From Lamellibrachia columna (lineage: Eukaryota; Annelida; Polychaeta; Sabellida; Siboglinidae), in NCBI GenBank assembly GCA_963662155.1, contig OY759267.1, forward strand, positions 19,202,438 through 19,266,437: 64,000 nt of DNA, read 5' to 3'. The translations under genes were made by a program, and so were the position numbers. The notes under the pieces are model-generated. The model had not been told where the DNA came from. It ran no database searches and saw nothing but the letters and a program-made list of their open reading frames with translations. Positions 13,266 through 26,000 of the stretch are shown here, piece by piece (the stretch's first letter is position 1; every line of letters starts with the position of its first letter).

Positions 13266-16009
13266 CTGACGAACTCCTAGTCAGCCTGAGTTCATTGCAT
13301 CCGTGCTATGCAGGGGGACGACCTGACTTGTACATTAGGACATCTTTCTTGACACAAGGACGTCCTCCGTAAGACTGTCACACTAGGACAATATCCATTA
13401 CTTAATGTGACACCACCAGTGTCACATACCAAGACAGCCATCCTGTCAAAGCTGGGACATGCCCTTTGACAGACATCCTCATGGTCACGCCTAAACCGCG
13501 TCATACTTATACCATACTTTTATGCCCAGTGTTCAATTTTCTCCATTAACTGTCTCCAAAAACGGTTGGCTTACAAAAGGGTCCATGGAAATTTGTACAG
13601 ATGTTTTAAATACAAGATTCATTGAAACATTAACCAACCCAACATTTACAATTGACAATAATATATATTTCCTTAAAAATTGGTTTTTAAATTAGGCATA
13701 TTATCTGGAATAGTTAACACTATTTTAGAACTGCAATAATATTTCACCAAAAAAACTGGACAATAAGATGTTCAACTAACTCACACGTTCAATGACATAG
13801 TTACCAGGAGCCCTTTTGACAGTTCTATTTTTGTCTAGAAGAGTCGGCTGCAAGGAGATGTGTATCCCACTGAGATTGTGTTAATCCTTAACTATCTTCA
13901 CACTCGTCATTTTCAGGAAGAGTCGTAAAAGACAACTTCATCATCTGTTGGTGTTGTCACCACGTGAACTTCCTTATGTAGGACAGGTTTGGACAAGACG
14001 GACTTGAAAATAAAAAAAATGTGAACAGATGGTTGCGTAGCCTTGGCAACCATTGCGACGAGGACATCTGAATTGTACATTGTATAATGGAAGTGCAGAG
14101 ACATACTGGTGAATGCACGTAGCGCTTGTCTAGGGAGGCAGGCAGTAGATTGCTGCCATGCAGAAGTGTGCAGTTCATGATCTATACCTCATTCAACAAT
14201 ATACTTTTGGTTCACTGCATTGTTCGTCATTGATATACATGCATGATTGGTTGCTATATCGCTACATCATCTTCATTGATGAAGTTATTTTGTACTGTGA
14301 TAGGCAGGTTTCTGGGTGCACGAAACGGTCTAAGTCGCTGAGTGTGCCTACATGTGTATCTGCCTGTTGCCAACACAGGAGTGTTATATGAAACTAAAAA
14401 ATGTATTGTTTACAAAAGATGGTGTGGTTCTTTAAATATATGACGCGAAACATCCCGAGCACCAACACAAGAATCTGGATTTGACTGTTGTTCTTAAGTC
14501 GAGAGAAGTTCTTATCGCTCCCAACATCACTGCAACCCTCGCTTACCCCCCCCTGGTACAAACCCGCTTTTTGTGTAAGGTATATCTACCCAAGCATTTT
14601 GTCGTGATTTTATTTTAGTAATCTCTTGTTGTACGTGTGTTTTGGAACGTTGTATATATTTTGTTTGGGTGCAGAGGGCGTCGTTGAACCGTGTATGCAT
14701 ATTCATTAACCAGTTAAGAACTGTTAACACGAAGCAACTATGGTTGCTGTTCGACACACCAGTACATGATATGTGCATTGCATCTTGCCCACAATAACAA
14801 TCTATGTCATTGCTTTCAAGACACTTATTTGAAGCAACATCTAAACATCATCAGATCACTTCCCCCAGGCCTATCAACTAAACGAAAGCGTTGACTTAGT
14901 GTAGATTTGACAACATATCACACAGCATCATCAGGCTTTTTAAAATGTTTTCAATGGAGACTGTACATGGAGAAGTCCAGCTGTTCGACCACTTCCTGTG
15001 ACCTTGACCCTGTGTGACATTGCGGACAAGACCTCTGTGCCAGGTTCCGTACTAGGAGTGAATCAAATGTATTTATTACAAACAATATAAGGTTATGAAT
15101 TTTTTTAATTATTCTAATTTCAGGGACATCATATTAATAAAAAGTGGAATTTGAAAGAGGTGGTGTCTGTTATTTATCATTTGTCGATATCCTTGTACAA
15201 ATTTGTTCTGCAGTTTTTATATAATACAAATACGGGTTTGTCCATCCTTCTGCATCATCAGGTGCCGTGTTTATTGCAGGCGTAGGCGATCATGTCCTTC
15301 CATTTCCCATGATCACAGGTGTCTTCATGTTTTTAAAATACATAGCTCCCTAGTCAACCATCGTTGAGGAATATAATAATTATGCACATGACTAAAGCAA
15401 TAGCTAACAATTTCGTTGATTGATGTCAAAACTAGTAACAATAAATTCCACTACAAAAGAGGAAACAAAATATTGTCAACAATTAGACTAAGACCGAGAC
15501 CAACACAGACTTAAGACATTTATTATAACAACCAAATAATAAGAATAGGGTGATTGAAATATACAGTGTGTGAATACTCTCATCGAGTCACTCCGGTGCA
15601 ACACAAACTGTAGCAACGCACATCCATCAATTGACACGTCCACTGCAGAAATCTGCTCACATGATTGAGAACTACACGAATATTCACCGTGTGGCAGTCG
15701 TCACAAACAATGTGTTAGTAGATTCACATTATATACACAGCCAGATATTCGATGTCGCTGGCAAACAAACTATAAGTTACTACGCCTCAACTCTACTGAA
15801 TGCCATTGTTTGTTGACACCAGCACGCCGTCTGGCCAGCTTCACTGAAACGGGCATCTGCAGCAGGTTGGTATATGATCATGGTGCAGAACGACTACGTC
15901 ATCATAATATGCCAGCTGCCCAATATGATCTGTGGCCAGGTGTAACCACCCGCTGTCTATGCACCCTCCATGGATAGTGTTTGCCTAAGTGCTGCTCGCT
16001 GACCACATG
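13266..16009. other. Convergent 3' region between RANBP9 and UBE2C
   Basis: Holds the 3' UTRs of the two converging genes. Candidate poly(A) signals are AATAAA at 15136-15141 for RANBP9 (plus) and TTTATT at 15519-15524 for UBE2C (minus strand AATAAA). Another plus-strand AATAAA lies near 14005. No further gene is recognised. Confidence 0.5.
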
Positions 16010-19000
16010 TCATACATTGTCTTTGCTGCGCACTTCCTTCTCGTACTTCTCCAGTAAGGTCTTCTTGTAGAGGGTCTGATTCTCCCACAGGTTGGCTGCA
16101 TGTGTGTTCAGTGGACTCTCATTGTTTGGCTCTACAATCACACACGGAAACCTGTCAACAGTTAGACGCCTAACGTTTTATCTCAAAGCATCGTTCGTCA
16201 AAATGTACAGAATACGATGTTGGTGTGCATAAAGGTATTATTACACACACATTCAATACGTGTTGGGCAATACTGGGGTGCAATACTAAAAGCAGTATTG
16301 AACGTGGATCGAATTAGTTATTTATGTCATGACTTGGCCATCGCGCGCGAAATACCACGTGCGATGACGTCAAACTGTCCGACTCCACTGTCGGTGGGCA
16401 CCATATGCTGGATTCTTGTGTATCCCTGCTTTATATGCAGTAAAAATAAACTATAGATGTTTGAAACAGTAAATTTTCTCCACTTTCTTCCACACCAGTT
16501 TAGTGATCCCGACCTTACCTTACGGTTCCCCGTTGCCATTCGCCGCTGTGCACGTTATATAACGGCAAAAGTATTGTTTACGTCATTGCATGTAAAACAA
16601 CAAATGGAAATTTGATTGTTTAAAACGACTGAAAAGACACAGAATGCAGAACATAGTCCCCAACTTTGAGTTGACTCTAAGGAAAAAATAGAGTGCATCG
16701 CCCAGTGAGTTGTACTTGACGACTGGCAGAGTAGCACAAATAATCAGACACAGCCTACGCTCTTGGCAAATTATTTGTGCTACTCCGCCACCGTCTCATA
16801 CGATTCACATCACCAAGGAGCCATTTAGTATAGTATTGTATGGCGCTGTATACAGTACTCGGTGTAGTTCAAAGCGCTTGACAACTGTCCATTCTATCAG
16901 CAACTCCACTTCTCCGGTTAGCATTCAGCCACGGCACAATTACTACAGTGTATTCAAAGACTACTAATATCCACCAGTGTAGATTGGTAGCTAGGTACTC
17001 ATTTATACAGCTGTGAAGAAACAAGGAGTGAATGAAATTGAACAGAGCAACCACCCAATGCCAAAAATAGCATATATTTTTAGAGTGCCTTTCCTTAATT
17101 TCTGCATATTATGGTATATCATAGCAAACAACTACACACAACATATTATATTTTATCGATTATTTGTAGCGAGTAAAAAAATGGAAATCGAAAATTACAA
17201 TATAATTGATCCCAAGTATGACGTTTTAATTGCCAGATGACAAATATGTTATAAAACAAGGCTGTTCAAAAAGTGCAAAATTCTGGTCTAATGTCAGTGT
17301 TCGTGGAGGCTGACGTAATCATCAGTGTTTGCAATTTTTACCAATCAGCAGCGAGCAGCTTCTTAACCCCCAACGAGGCTGTGATGTAGGCTGTGTAGAT
17401 TGCGTGTATTTTTAGCGTGGTTGAGATGTGCAGTTACATTTTTATTTGCTTTTATATTGGCTTTACACACAGCAAAAATTCTTACAATGACGTACTGTCA
17501 CTGTGCAGCATTCTGATGTAAACATGATTCAGCGAGGTATAGAGAGTTGTTCTTTTTCAATTTCCTCTTGGAAAACAGACAGTAGTGAAGCAAAGGATTC
17601 ACAATTGCGGGCGGGCTGGTTGGAAGCCCACACGATATGTTAGACTTTGTTCAGTCCATTTTGAAGAGTTTTGAAGTTGATATATTTTCATCAACTAAAC
17701 GTCAGCGACGGAGAACGTTAAAGCCTGAAGTGGTACCGACAATCTTCCAGCATGTACCTCAGCCGAAGGCTTCCCCACAATGCTAACACTAGATCAAGAG
17801 AACTGTCAAATCGGAACGCGAGGCGGTTAGTAAACAAAGAATGAATGGACTATCTTGCCAAATAAGTTGATTTTAGACGCAAACAGCATGTCCAAACTTA
17901 TTGGCAAGTGACTAAAATTGTTTACATCTACGATCAGGCGTTTAAAGTTGGAGTTACGGGAAACCTAGTCAGCACTCTTGATGTAGGATTCTGTTCAATG
18001 AGGTATATTTAATTAACCACTTGCATGATATTCTTGGTCATAGTTGCAAATGGTTAGTTTTCAAGTACTCTTATAGGTACAAATGCCCCAAAAATGTCTT
18101 TGGCTCACTTTAAAGTAAGACTAAAAATATGTTGAGGCACTTTTAGGCTTATTTTAAATAAAGTTACGTAGTTGGTTTACTATTTTTTTTACCGGCTGAC
18201 CCATTTTTGTGCTAAAGAAAGACTGGAAAATGATTAATAAAAATAAAAGGTCTAACTACAACACAAGTTTCAAAATTAGGATGGGCTAACATTTTTTTTA
18301 TTTTATTTTAAAACCTGCAAAAAGGGCCGTAACTTGCAGACCTCCAAGTCTACAGCTCTAGGGTATGAGACACACCTCCAAGAAGACTCTGTATGGACAG
18401 AAGGATCGTTCGGACATCATACAGAGCTGACCACTTTTCCTTGAGAATGTCCAAACAGATGTTGCCGTGCTGGTCAACATTGGGATGATAGCAGGGTGTG
18501 CTAAACTTGACCGTTGGTGGCACATATGGGTAGCCGCTTGGAAACTCCAGGGTCAATCGGTACTTGAGACCATCATACACCTACAAAGACACAGAGAACA
18601 CGAGGTCAGTTTACAACTTTACAGGAATTGACTATAAGTAGACATGGGGTCAATTCCATTCCAGAATTGCCTCAATTCCAATTCCGGAATCGGAATTGAT
18701 TTTTGAAAGCCAGTTGGAATTTTTTTCTGGAATTGGAATTAGTTTTGTTGTGATTATTGATTTGATACTGTTAATCTTTGCCCCTTAAATTTACTATTAA
18801 AATCATATTTGTCTGCTGTTAGTATATCATCCTGAATCTGGTAACATCCAGGAAGCTGTCAACATTACAGCATGGACACTCAGTCAGGTCTACTCAGTTA
18901 TTGAAACATTGTGAACAAGAACAATACAATCAAGCATTTGCATCAAAAACAAATACTAAGTTACTGTAACAGACAGTAAAACCAAAGTCAGACCATTCAG

Positions 19001-22000
19001 GCCTATCTCATTTTACATTTAACATTTCTCAGTGGACAATGTTTATTTCCCTATACATGTTGGTGATTAGGATGTTGAAAAAAAGTTTACAGTAAATTTG
19101 ATGAAATCTGAATGATACCACAACTGAGGGAAACTTTTCAAAACTCAGATTAACGACCCAACTGTCCAGAGCTGTCCAAAATGTTTGGTTAGCATTACTT
19201 AGCAAAAATCCAGGAGGTGTCACAGCAGAAAGTACATATCAAATGGCTGAATGCCATTTTTAAAGTTTTTTTTATAGCAAACGTGACATGTACAAATAAA
19301 ACTGTTAAAACGAATTGGATTTGAATTTTTCCTTAGCCTAGGATTTTAAAAGTTGGAATTGGAATTGAAAATTTGGAAATGGAATTGATTTTTGCAAGGC
19401 GGAATTGGAAGATATTTTTTTTTTTAATTGACTGGAATTGACCCCATGTCTGACTATACAACACATAAGCAAGATGGGATTTATTTATAATGCGTAGTGT
19501 ACTTAAATTGTGTAGGACTTTCTTCAAGCCCTATAAATTAATATTGTGATAATATTATAATAATCGACTGTGAGTATGGTCATATGTTATGCTACTCCTC
19601 CTAGACACTTTGTATCTCGGGCACCAAACATTCAGGGGTTCATGTATGGTCCCACAGCTAGGTCGTTTCAGTTTTATTTTTTTATAACCCCCCCCGCAAT
19701 GCAAACAATTATGGACATTGTCAACAACGTCATGCACTGTTTCTTCGACTGTCCAAAGTTATGTAATACAAGGCTAGATGTTACTATAACTGCGAGTATT
19801 ACGATGCAATTTCGAGTTGACTGGCAGCACCAAGTACCTCGGCATAGATGGTTATTTATTTGATAATGTTGTATAACCTGAAATTTTACAGTGACATACA
19901 AACTACCAAGTTATCCTGTCCGGAGGATGGGCATTTTGTTAGTTAGTTATATGTAATTATTACAGCACAGCCTCCATGGATTCTGCAACAGCTTTGCTAT
20001 AAAGCAACAGCATGTTTGTTTATAAGCAGTATTCAGACTAACAATTTTCAAGCAGTGTGAATGTTGACAGGACACAGGTTTAGCAAAAGCTTCATAGTTA
20101 TCACCTTAGCTATGTAAACTTACTGTGGCCTCTGCTCCTTGGATTGTTGCTATCCATCTGAACAAATTGTCACCATCTGGAAAGGCAGAAATGCCCTTGT
20201 TTCCGGACATCTGAAATAAGTACCAATGCTCATCATTTTACACACTGAATTATTGGGTTTTATTTGCAATTTCAAAACTCATATAAAACGTAATCATTTC
20301 ATAATTAAACATAAACCTCTCCCAATACGATAAATTAAGCACACATGCATTTTATAGCACTTCACTATTATTCTTTATAATTTAATTGGTATATTTTGTT
20401 GTTATTATTGTTTGCATAATCTGCTGACCATTGCTGATAAATATGAGTTGTGCATCATAAGTTTACTTACCATTAGTGACATGAGTTCTTTCTGTAACCT
20501 ACAAAAGAAATGTGGAACATCAGCGGAAACAATTTTGTAACCCATGTATTTATTGAAGCAGTCATTGTGTGTATATATGCGTGTGAGTGTGTTAATAATG
20601 TCAAAGTTGTCCTACAAAAACTGCTAAGTACATCAGCATTTGTAGCAGTTTTCATGCAACCGCTCAGCAAAAACATTAATTTTCATAAATCATTCATTTA
20701 CATGACCTGCATGGTTGGCTTAATGGTTTGGTGCTCCTTTCATGACCAGGAGGTATTGTATTCGCTTGAAACCAGGCTGACGACCAATTCAGTTGGTTCA
20801 TAAAAAAGTGGGTACAACTTGCCGACTCATATAGATTCCGAGTACCTGGCATATGAATCTATAAGCCCCTTTTAGTAAATGGCATTTACCTAATGACTAT
20901 GCCAGAGGAAGTAAAATATATCACACAGGGGTTAAATGTGTTTCAAACCCTGTTATGCATTTACCTTATGGACTGAAAAGAAACAAAATCAAAGAGTGCC
21001 TGGACCCTGGTGCCAGTGGTGGTCTCTAAATATGTCTAACCCATAAATGTGAATTCATGCGCCCAGATTGACTTTCCTAGACACCAATGTAGAATTTGGT
21101 GTATTAGATAACCTCTACGGGTCCATGAATTACTTTACTATAATGAACTACAAAACAAGTACTGAATCTGTGTCCATACATGTATTAGTATTATGTGATA
21201 GTCATCATTACATATCAAGTCTGCAGTGGCAGCACCTTACAAGTCAGGGTGGCCAAAACATAGTCACATCTCCTATTAGGGTGGCGTACATAGTTGTACA
21301 ATTAGGGTTGTTAGCATGATACAACACGTATGCAATAAGAAGTACAGTTATGTATGTGGATCCTTCCACAATTAATATATAAGCATGAACAATAATGGAA
21401 GAAGAATGCAGATTAATGTTATTTTTATTAATTTTATTTTTCACATTTAAAAATTAAATCATTGACGTTGTTGTTGCCAATTTGGCTACCTATGCTTATG
21501 CCTAGGCTATGGCTGTCACTCACTATGTCCTAGTTTGGTGGTAAAATGTGGGTGTCTTCATAGTTAATTCGGACAGAGCCACTTAAAATTAATATGAAAC
21601 TGTTAAGCAAACTGTTTCTGATGCCAGGGTCAAAATTAAATATTCCCGACCCAATCTGCACTAAAGTCTAACTCTAAGTGGATTTTAAATATCAGTTTAG
21701 TTGGTCACTCATTTACAATGTGAGTTTAGTTGGTCACTCATTTACAATGTGAGTTTAGTTGGTCACTCATGTACAATGTTGTTACAAGTATGGTCATAAT
21801 TAATTTCATCTGGTAACTCAGTAGATTCTCTGGAAACCCCAAGTAAATAATGTTGTCATGGGATGATTCTACAAATTGGAGATTATGTTAATAATATTTG
21901 ATGTGCCGCAAAAATTATAACGAGGTGTCATAATCCAGCGTAATCTAGCACAATCTAACAACGTGAGGGAAACAAAGACATTGAGTATAAAGAACGTTTA

Positions 22001-22873
22001 CGGAAACTGAAATTACCAACTTTAGCATACCGTCGCCTCAGAGGAGACATGATTGAACTATATAAAATCCTAACAGAGAAATATGATGCAGCTGTCTCAT
22101 CCAATTTTGTGACATTGAGGGTCAATGAATCAGATACAGGAGGGCACCACCTAAAAATATTTAAAGAAAGATGTTGATTAAACATTAAAAAAACTCATTT
22201 ATACACCGATGCACAGATGTATGGAACAGCCTCCCACAGTCTGTGGTAGGGGCTCCATCGGTACAATCCTTTGAGAGGAAAATAGACAAGTTGTGGCAAA
22301 ATCATCCACTCAAACTAGATTACACTGCCCCACTCCTATCCTGGAAACCGTCAGACGCATGCGCTCAATCTGAACTGACGATCAATCTGAACTGACGACA
22401 AACGTGAGAGCTGGCATAAGAGGCAGTACAGCCTAATAGTCAGAAGAAGACCTGTAAGAACTTGTAAGAAGAATAACTGAACAATATACTGAATATTCAT
22501 GACATTTACTAGTATTTACAATAAAAATATAGTGAATATAAGTCTATGTGGGAAATTAGGACATGTTGCAGTATGTCGAGTTGTTGTTTTAACTTGTATT
22601 TAAATTGGTTTTCTGTTGTAGAATTGTTATGTGTTCTGGTATGGAATTCCAGAATGTTGTGTTGACACTGAGACTCACTGAGTGAGTCAGTGACCGACTA
22701 AAAAAATATTCCGAAATGTTTACTGCTTTATGACACCGTCGCAAAGATAACGCCAACCTCAGCTTCACTCACCTTTTACTGACGGAATGGGTATCCTTCG
22801 TTCCACTTCCGATGCCATCCAAACTTTTAAGAGGGGCGGCTGACGTTGCAGGATCTACATTTTGAGAAGCCAT
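16010..22873 (-). CDS. UBE2C: UBE2C, ubiquitin-conjugating enzyme E2 C
   Basis: E2 that starts Lys11-linked ubiquitin chains for the anaphase-promoting complex and drives mitotic cyclin and securin destruction (family knowledge). Complete, five exons on the minus strand: 22873-22773, 20498-20471 (28-nt microexon), 20210-20124, 18580-18376 and 16131-16010. Together they give 543 nt, 180 aa plus stop; human UBE2C is 179 aa. Sequence landmarks: a poorly conserved, Ser/Ala-rich N-terminal tail (residues 1-34); the UBC fold from LQKELMSLM; the HPN motif at 104-106; catalytic Cys114 in [20 protein letters not shown]; and the C-terminal helices ([11 protein letters not shown]) ending KDNV. All junctions are GT-AG with matching phase. 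The start is the only in-frame ATG of exon 1 and matches the family MASQN start. Introns carry a THAP relic, a hAT-like element, a SINE-B and a LINE tail. Confidence 0.97.
16132..18375. other. UBE2C last intron
   Basis: 2.2-kb intron. Contains a plus-strand THAP-domain relic (17487-17775). The remainder is AT-rich with no recognisable coding sequence. Confidence 0.5.
17487..17775 (+). pseudogene. THAP-domain (transposase-type) relic
   Basis: Translated pieces show a THAP zinc-finger pattern: an initial Met-Thr-Tyr-Cys segment, then [10 protein letters not shown], then a segment with [18 protein letters not shown] that carries the family's conserved Trp and Cys-x-x-His, then [15 protein letters not shown]. 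Stops (for example soon after the first Cys and after EEF) and frame changes separate the pieces, so it is dead. THAP domains occur in P-element and Kolobok-type transposases and in host proteins. Its position inside a UBE2C intron fits a transposon remnant. Confidence 0.6.
18639..19452. mobile_element. hAT-like non-autonomous element with GGAATT-rich interior
   Basis: 814 bp in the UBE2C intron. Ends: TAGACATGGGGTCAATTCC on the left and CAGACATGGGGTCAATTCC on the right (other strand). Candidate 8-bp target duplication ACTATAAG / ACTATACA (18631-18638 and 19453-19460), 6 of 8 identical. The subterminal parts consist of degenerate GGAATTG and AATTGGAATT repeats, as in the element at 26006-26633. 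Short minus-strand reading frames within it have no recognisable protein. Confidence 0.75.
20471..20498 (-). other. UBE2C: 28-nt UBE2C microexon
   Basis: Flanked on the minus strand by TTTTGTAG and GTAAGT. It completes the split Arg codon of exon 1 (AG+G) and encodes LQKELMSLM, the start of the UBC fold, ending in phase 0 before [11 protein letters not shown]. Confidence 0.93.
20700..21060 (+). mobile_element. SINE-B copy (diverged)
   Basis: Its middle and 3' parts (TATGCCAGAGGAAGTAAAA, TCACACAGGGGTTAAATG, GGTGGTCTCTAAATATG, CTAACCCATAAAT) match the SINE at 58345-58670. The head has TGGTTGGCTTAATGGTTTGG and GAAACCAGG, a degraded tRNA-like promoter. Located in the UBE2C intron between exons 1 and 2. 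Confidence 0.6.
21694..21780. repeat. 29-bp tandem repeat, three copies
   Basis: Three units beginning AGTTTAGTTGGTCACTCAT, with one substitution in the third unit. UBE2C intron 1. Confidence 0.9.
21950..22340 (+). pseudogene. LINE reverse-transcriptase C-terminal relic
   Basis: Plus-strand translation shows the typical tail after the reverse transcriptase of CR1/Jockey-type non-LTR elements: [17 protein letters not shown], then after a stop [19 protein letters not shown], then a final NHPLKLDY. At least one stop interrupts it. It is only the 3' end, as expected for a 5'-truncated LINE. Intron of UBE2C. Confidence 0.75.
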
Positions 22874-23044
22874 TCTGAACAATCACTGCTTCCGAACGAA
22901 CTCACTTGAACTGTCCCGTCGCTGTCGCTTCGTAGAGCGGATTTGAACAATGACCAACCACAACGTGCGACAGAAAGGATTGTCCAATGAACTCGTAGTT
23001 GACATTTACGTTGAATAATCTCGTTTTCGTTCCCACATCACAAA
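22874..23044. promoter_or_regulatory. UBE2C / MCUR1 divergent promoter
   Basis: Only 171 bp separate the UBE2C start codon (minus) and the MCUR1 start codon (plus), so the two genes must share a promoter region. It contains a CHR-like hexamer TTTGAA at 22942-22947 and a CCAAT box at 22984-22988. Seen from UBE2C the order is inverted CCAAT, 36 bp, CHR, then the ATG. That is the arrangement of cell-cycle promoters controlled by NF-Y and DREAM/MuvB, of which vertebrate UBE2C is a textbook target. The function here is inferred. Confidence 0.6.
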
Positions 23045-26000
23045 ATGGCTGCCCCCATAGCAACTTTTCGGCAGGTTACAACGCGACTAGGGTCGTCTGC
23101 TTTGAGTCGTATCCTAGCAAGAGATAATATCCCAAAGTCGCATTATTTGTGTGGACAGTGTTGCCGGAAACTAATATTATCCACACCAGGTATATCACTT
23201 TATATGTTTGAAGTATATGACTTTCATGTTTGATAGAAAACTGATGACATCCATCTAAATTGTGGCGCCATCAAACGGATTGTGAATGTTGAACAACGTC
23301 GCCCTCTGTGTGATAGTTTCATATTAAATCGACGGCCTTTTTGGATTAGGCTATAAATATAATTTGATATTTTATTTTTATTTATATAACCAATTTCTAG
23401 AGCAGAAGGGGATACAAAGTGACATAATGTGTGTGTCTATATCGTCTTTAAGATAATGTAATTTGGATTGAAACAAAGAATAATAGCCTAAATAAAGATT
23501 AATTATAGTATTATGACAGATTATTATAATAAATTGTGATTCCTTCTATTTTGTGTTGCAATCTAAAAGTTCTGAGAGAACCAGGATTGAATTTCTGTTA
23601 CTTTCTGTCTACATGGATCGATTACAGGCACCCGTGGAATGTGCTACAATGCAGATAGTCCAGCCATCCTTACAAGTAGTCAGATGCTGACATTTGACAC
23701 ACATGCCTTGGTACGAAAACTGGAGAATGGGGGTGAGAAACCTATATAAATTATTAAATTGTGGCACATCATTGCCAGTTCATATAGTGATGCCGTTACA
23801 CAGTTGTCATGGAACAACACATAGAATACCCTAAATTTCAAGGTAGATGAAACAATATCAAAGATATTATAATACTTTGTAGAAACAATAACTCCAACTA
23901 GATCGAGCATTGGGTCAAATCAATACTTCACCAACTCACTCTGTTTTTGGCAGATTTCTTAATCTCTTTCCAGAATCCAGGTGATTCCAAATACCAACCA
24001 TTAATTATAGTCAGAGTAGTGTTCTTAACATGCTACTTTGTTTAATGAACAAAAGATACTTTGAATCTCAGCTATTCCACCAATAAAGTTCAATCTGTCC
24101 TCAATTCTTTTCAAAAACAAATATCAAGCAATTATTAGACAATACATTAAACAAATTTAAATTTTGTGTTTTGGATGTACATGTATGCCTGATGTGACCC
24201 AAATTGGAAGAAGGATTACCATAATCAGGCTGAACATAGGAAATTAAATTTCCCAGTTAGACTACTCTCACTCTATCTCATTACTACATTAAACAAATAT
24301 GTGACAATAAAGAAAATATGATGAAAAACAACATATTTTTCAGAAAGTCACATATTCTATACCACCGTAATTAACATAAAATATTTTGTAATTCATGCAA
24401 TGATATTGATACATCCATCATATTTCCCTTTAGTACAAATGTTTATCTTCAAAATGGTACCCTATTTATATAGATAAACCAAATTTAAAAAAAAAAGATG
24501 TTAAGGTTGACCATTTGGCAGAATTGCCCTATTATGGCATCAAAATTAAATGTGATCCTTGTTATTATTATTTATTTATTAAACATTGCAGTGCCATATA
24601 GAATCTCCAGTATATAAAAACAACTACGTGAACGAACACAATATTTGAAGGCCTGCCTTATTTACAACACTTATTGTTTTGTAATAATTATGAATAATAC
24701 AACCTCATTTATCACATATTTGATCCACTTAATTAATAATAATTGATAGCATTTCAGATTTTCAGTTAACTCAGCTACTATTAATATGATTTGTAATTTG
24801 TCAAACTGTGTCTGTTAAATATGATTAGTATTTTAATATTAATTTTATGGCCATTTATCACCTTATGACATTACATTCTGTTCAATTAATTGTAACATCA
24901 TTACAATGCTGAAAATGGCCTGTCTGTCATTACATGGTAGAACATCATTAAATCCAAGATCTAATATTTAACTTCGCGGTAGTTTTTTTAACATTTCCGA
25001 TTATTTTCTTACTGCAGGAATGGAAACTCTTCAGGCAGAAGTCTTGGTGGAAGCATTTGTTCAAATTATGCAGTCAAATCTGGATCACATGAACAAGCTT
25101 GTGGTCACCAAGGCGCAACAGGTAATTCAGTTGTAGACATGTTTTCCTCTCAAATTATGGCAATTCTTTTAATAAAATTACAATCGATGAATGAGAATAG
25201 TTTCAGTTTTTATTTGTATTGATTAAATTATGCTGACGTAAAAAGAAGTTGATCTTTCTATTCGTTGTGCAAGTTTTCCAGCTGATGTTAAATGCACAGT
25301 GTCTAGAAATATTCTAATTATATGAGCAATTCTCAAAATGTCATCAATCTGGTGACTCAGCACCTCACCGTTTTAAAAGTGTCATAACTTTGGAATCACG
25401 GAAACTAATCAAAATATGTGGTTTTGATTGAATGATTATGAACATAATAAAGAAATAGCACCAGATTTCTCTTTGCTGATAGTCATGTTGTTTTTCTGTG
25501 ATAATGATTTCAAAACTGAAAACGTTGTTTTTTGGGGCCTTCAAAAAACATTACACGCAAAGAGACCCAGGTGTTGTAAGCTTGTAATGAAAACAAATTA
25601 GCTTTGCCATTCTGCTGCTGCTTGAATCTTGTTGCCAATGTATTTCTCTACCAAAGGGTGAAGTATCAACGGAATGTGTACCACAGATTACCTTTTTATT
25701 TATTTTTTAAACTGACTCGTAACATTACTCATGTTTGTCATAGTAATGTGCCATTCCAGGCACTATTGAAACATTCCTGTTAAATGCACCACACTTTTCA
25801 GAAAATTGTAAAAGGCACAACGATGTTTAGTTTGCATTTGTTCAACAAGAAAAAAAAATTGCTGTACAAAAAAGGACATTTAGAAAAGTAAAAGGAAATT
25901 TATGTCCTGGTGGCCATGTTAGTATGACAACGTGTGACTGACAACTTGATAATGCAGCTAATAAAGTTCCATGCATTAAAGAAATACAAATCCCCTAATA

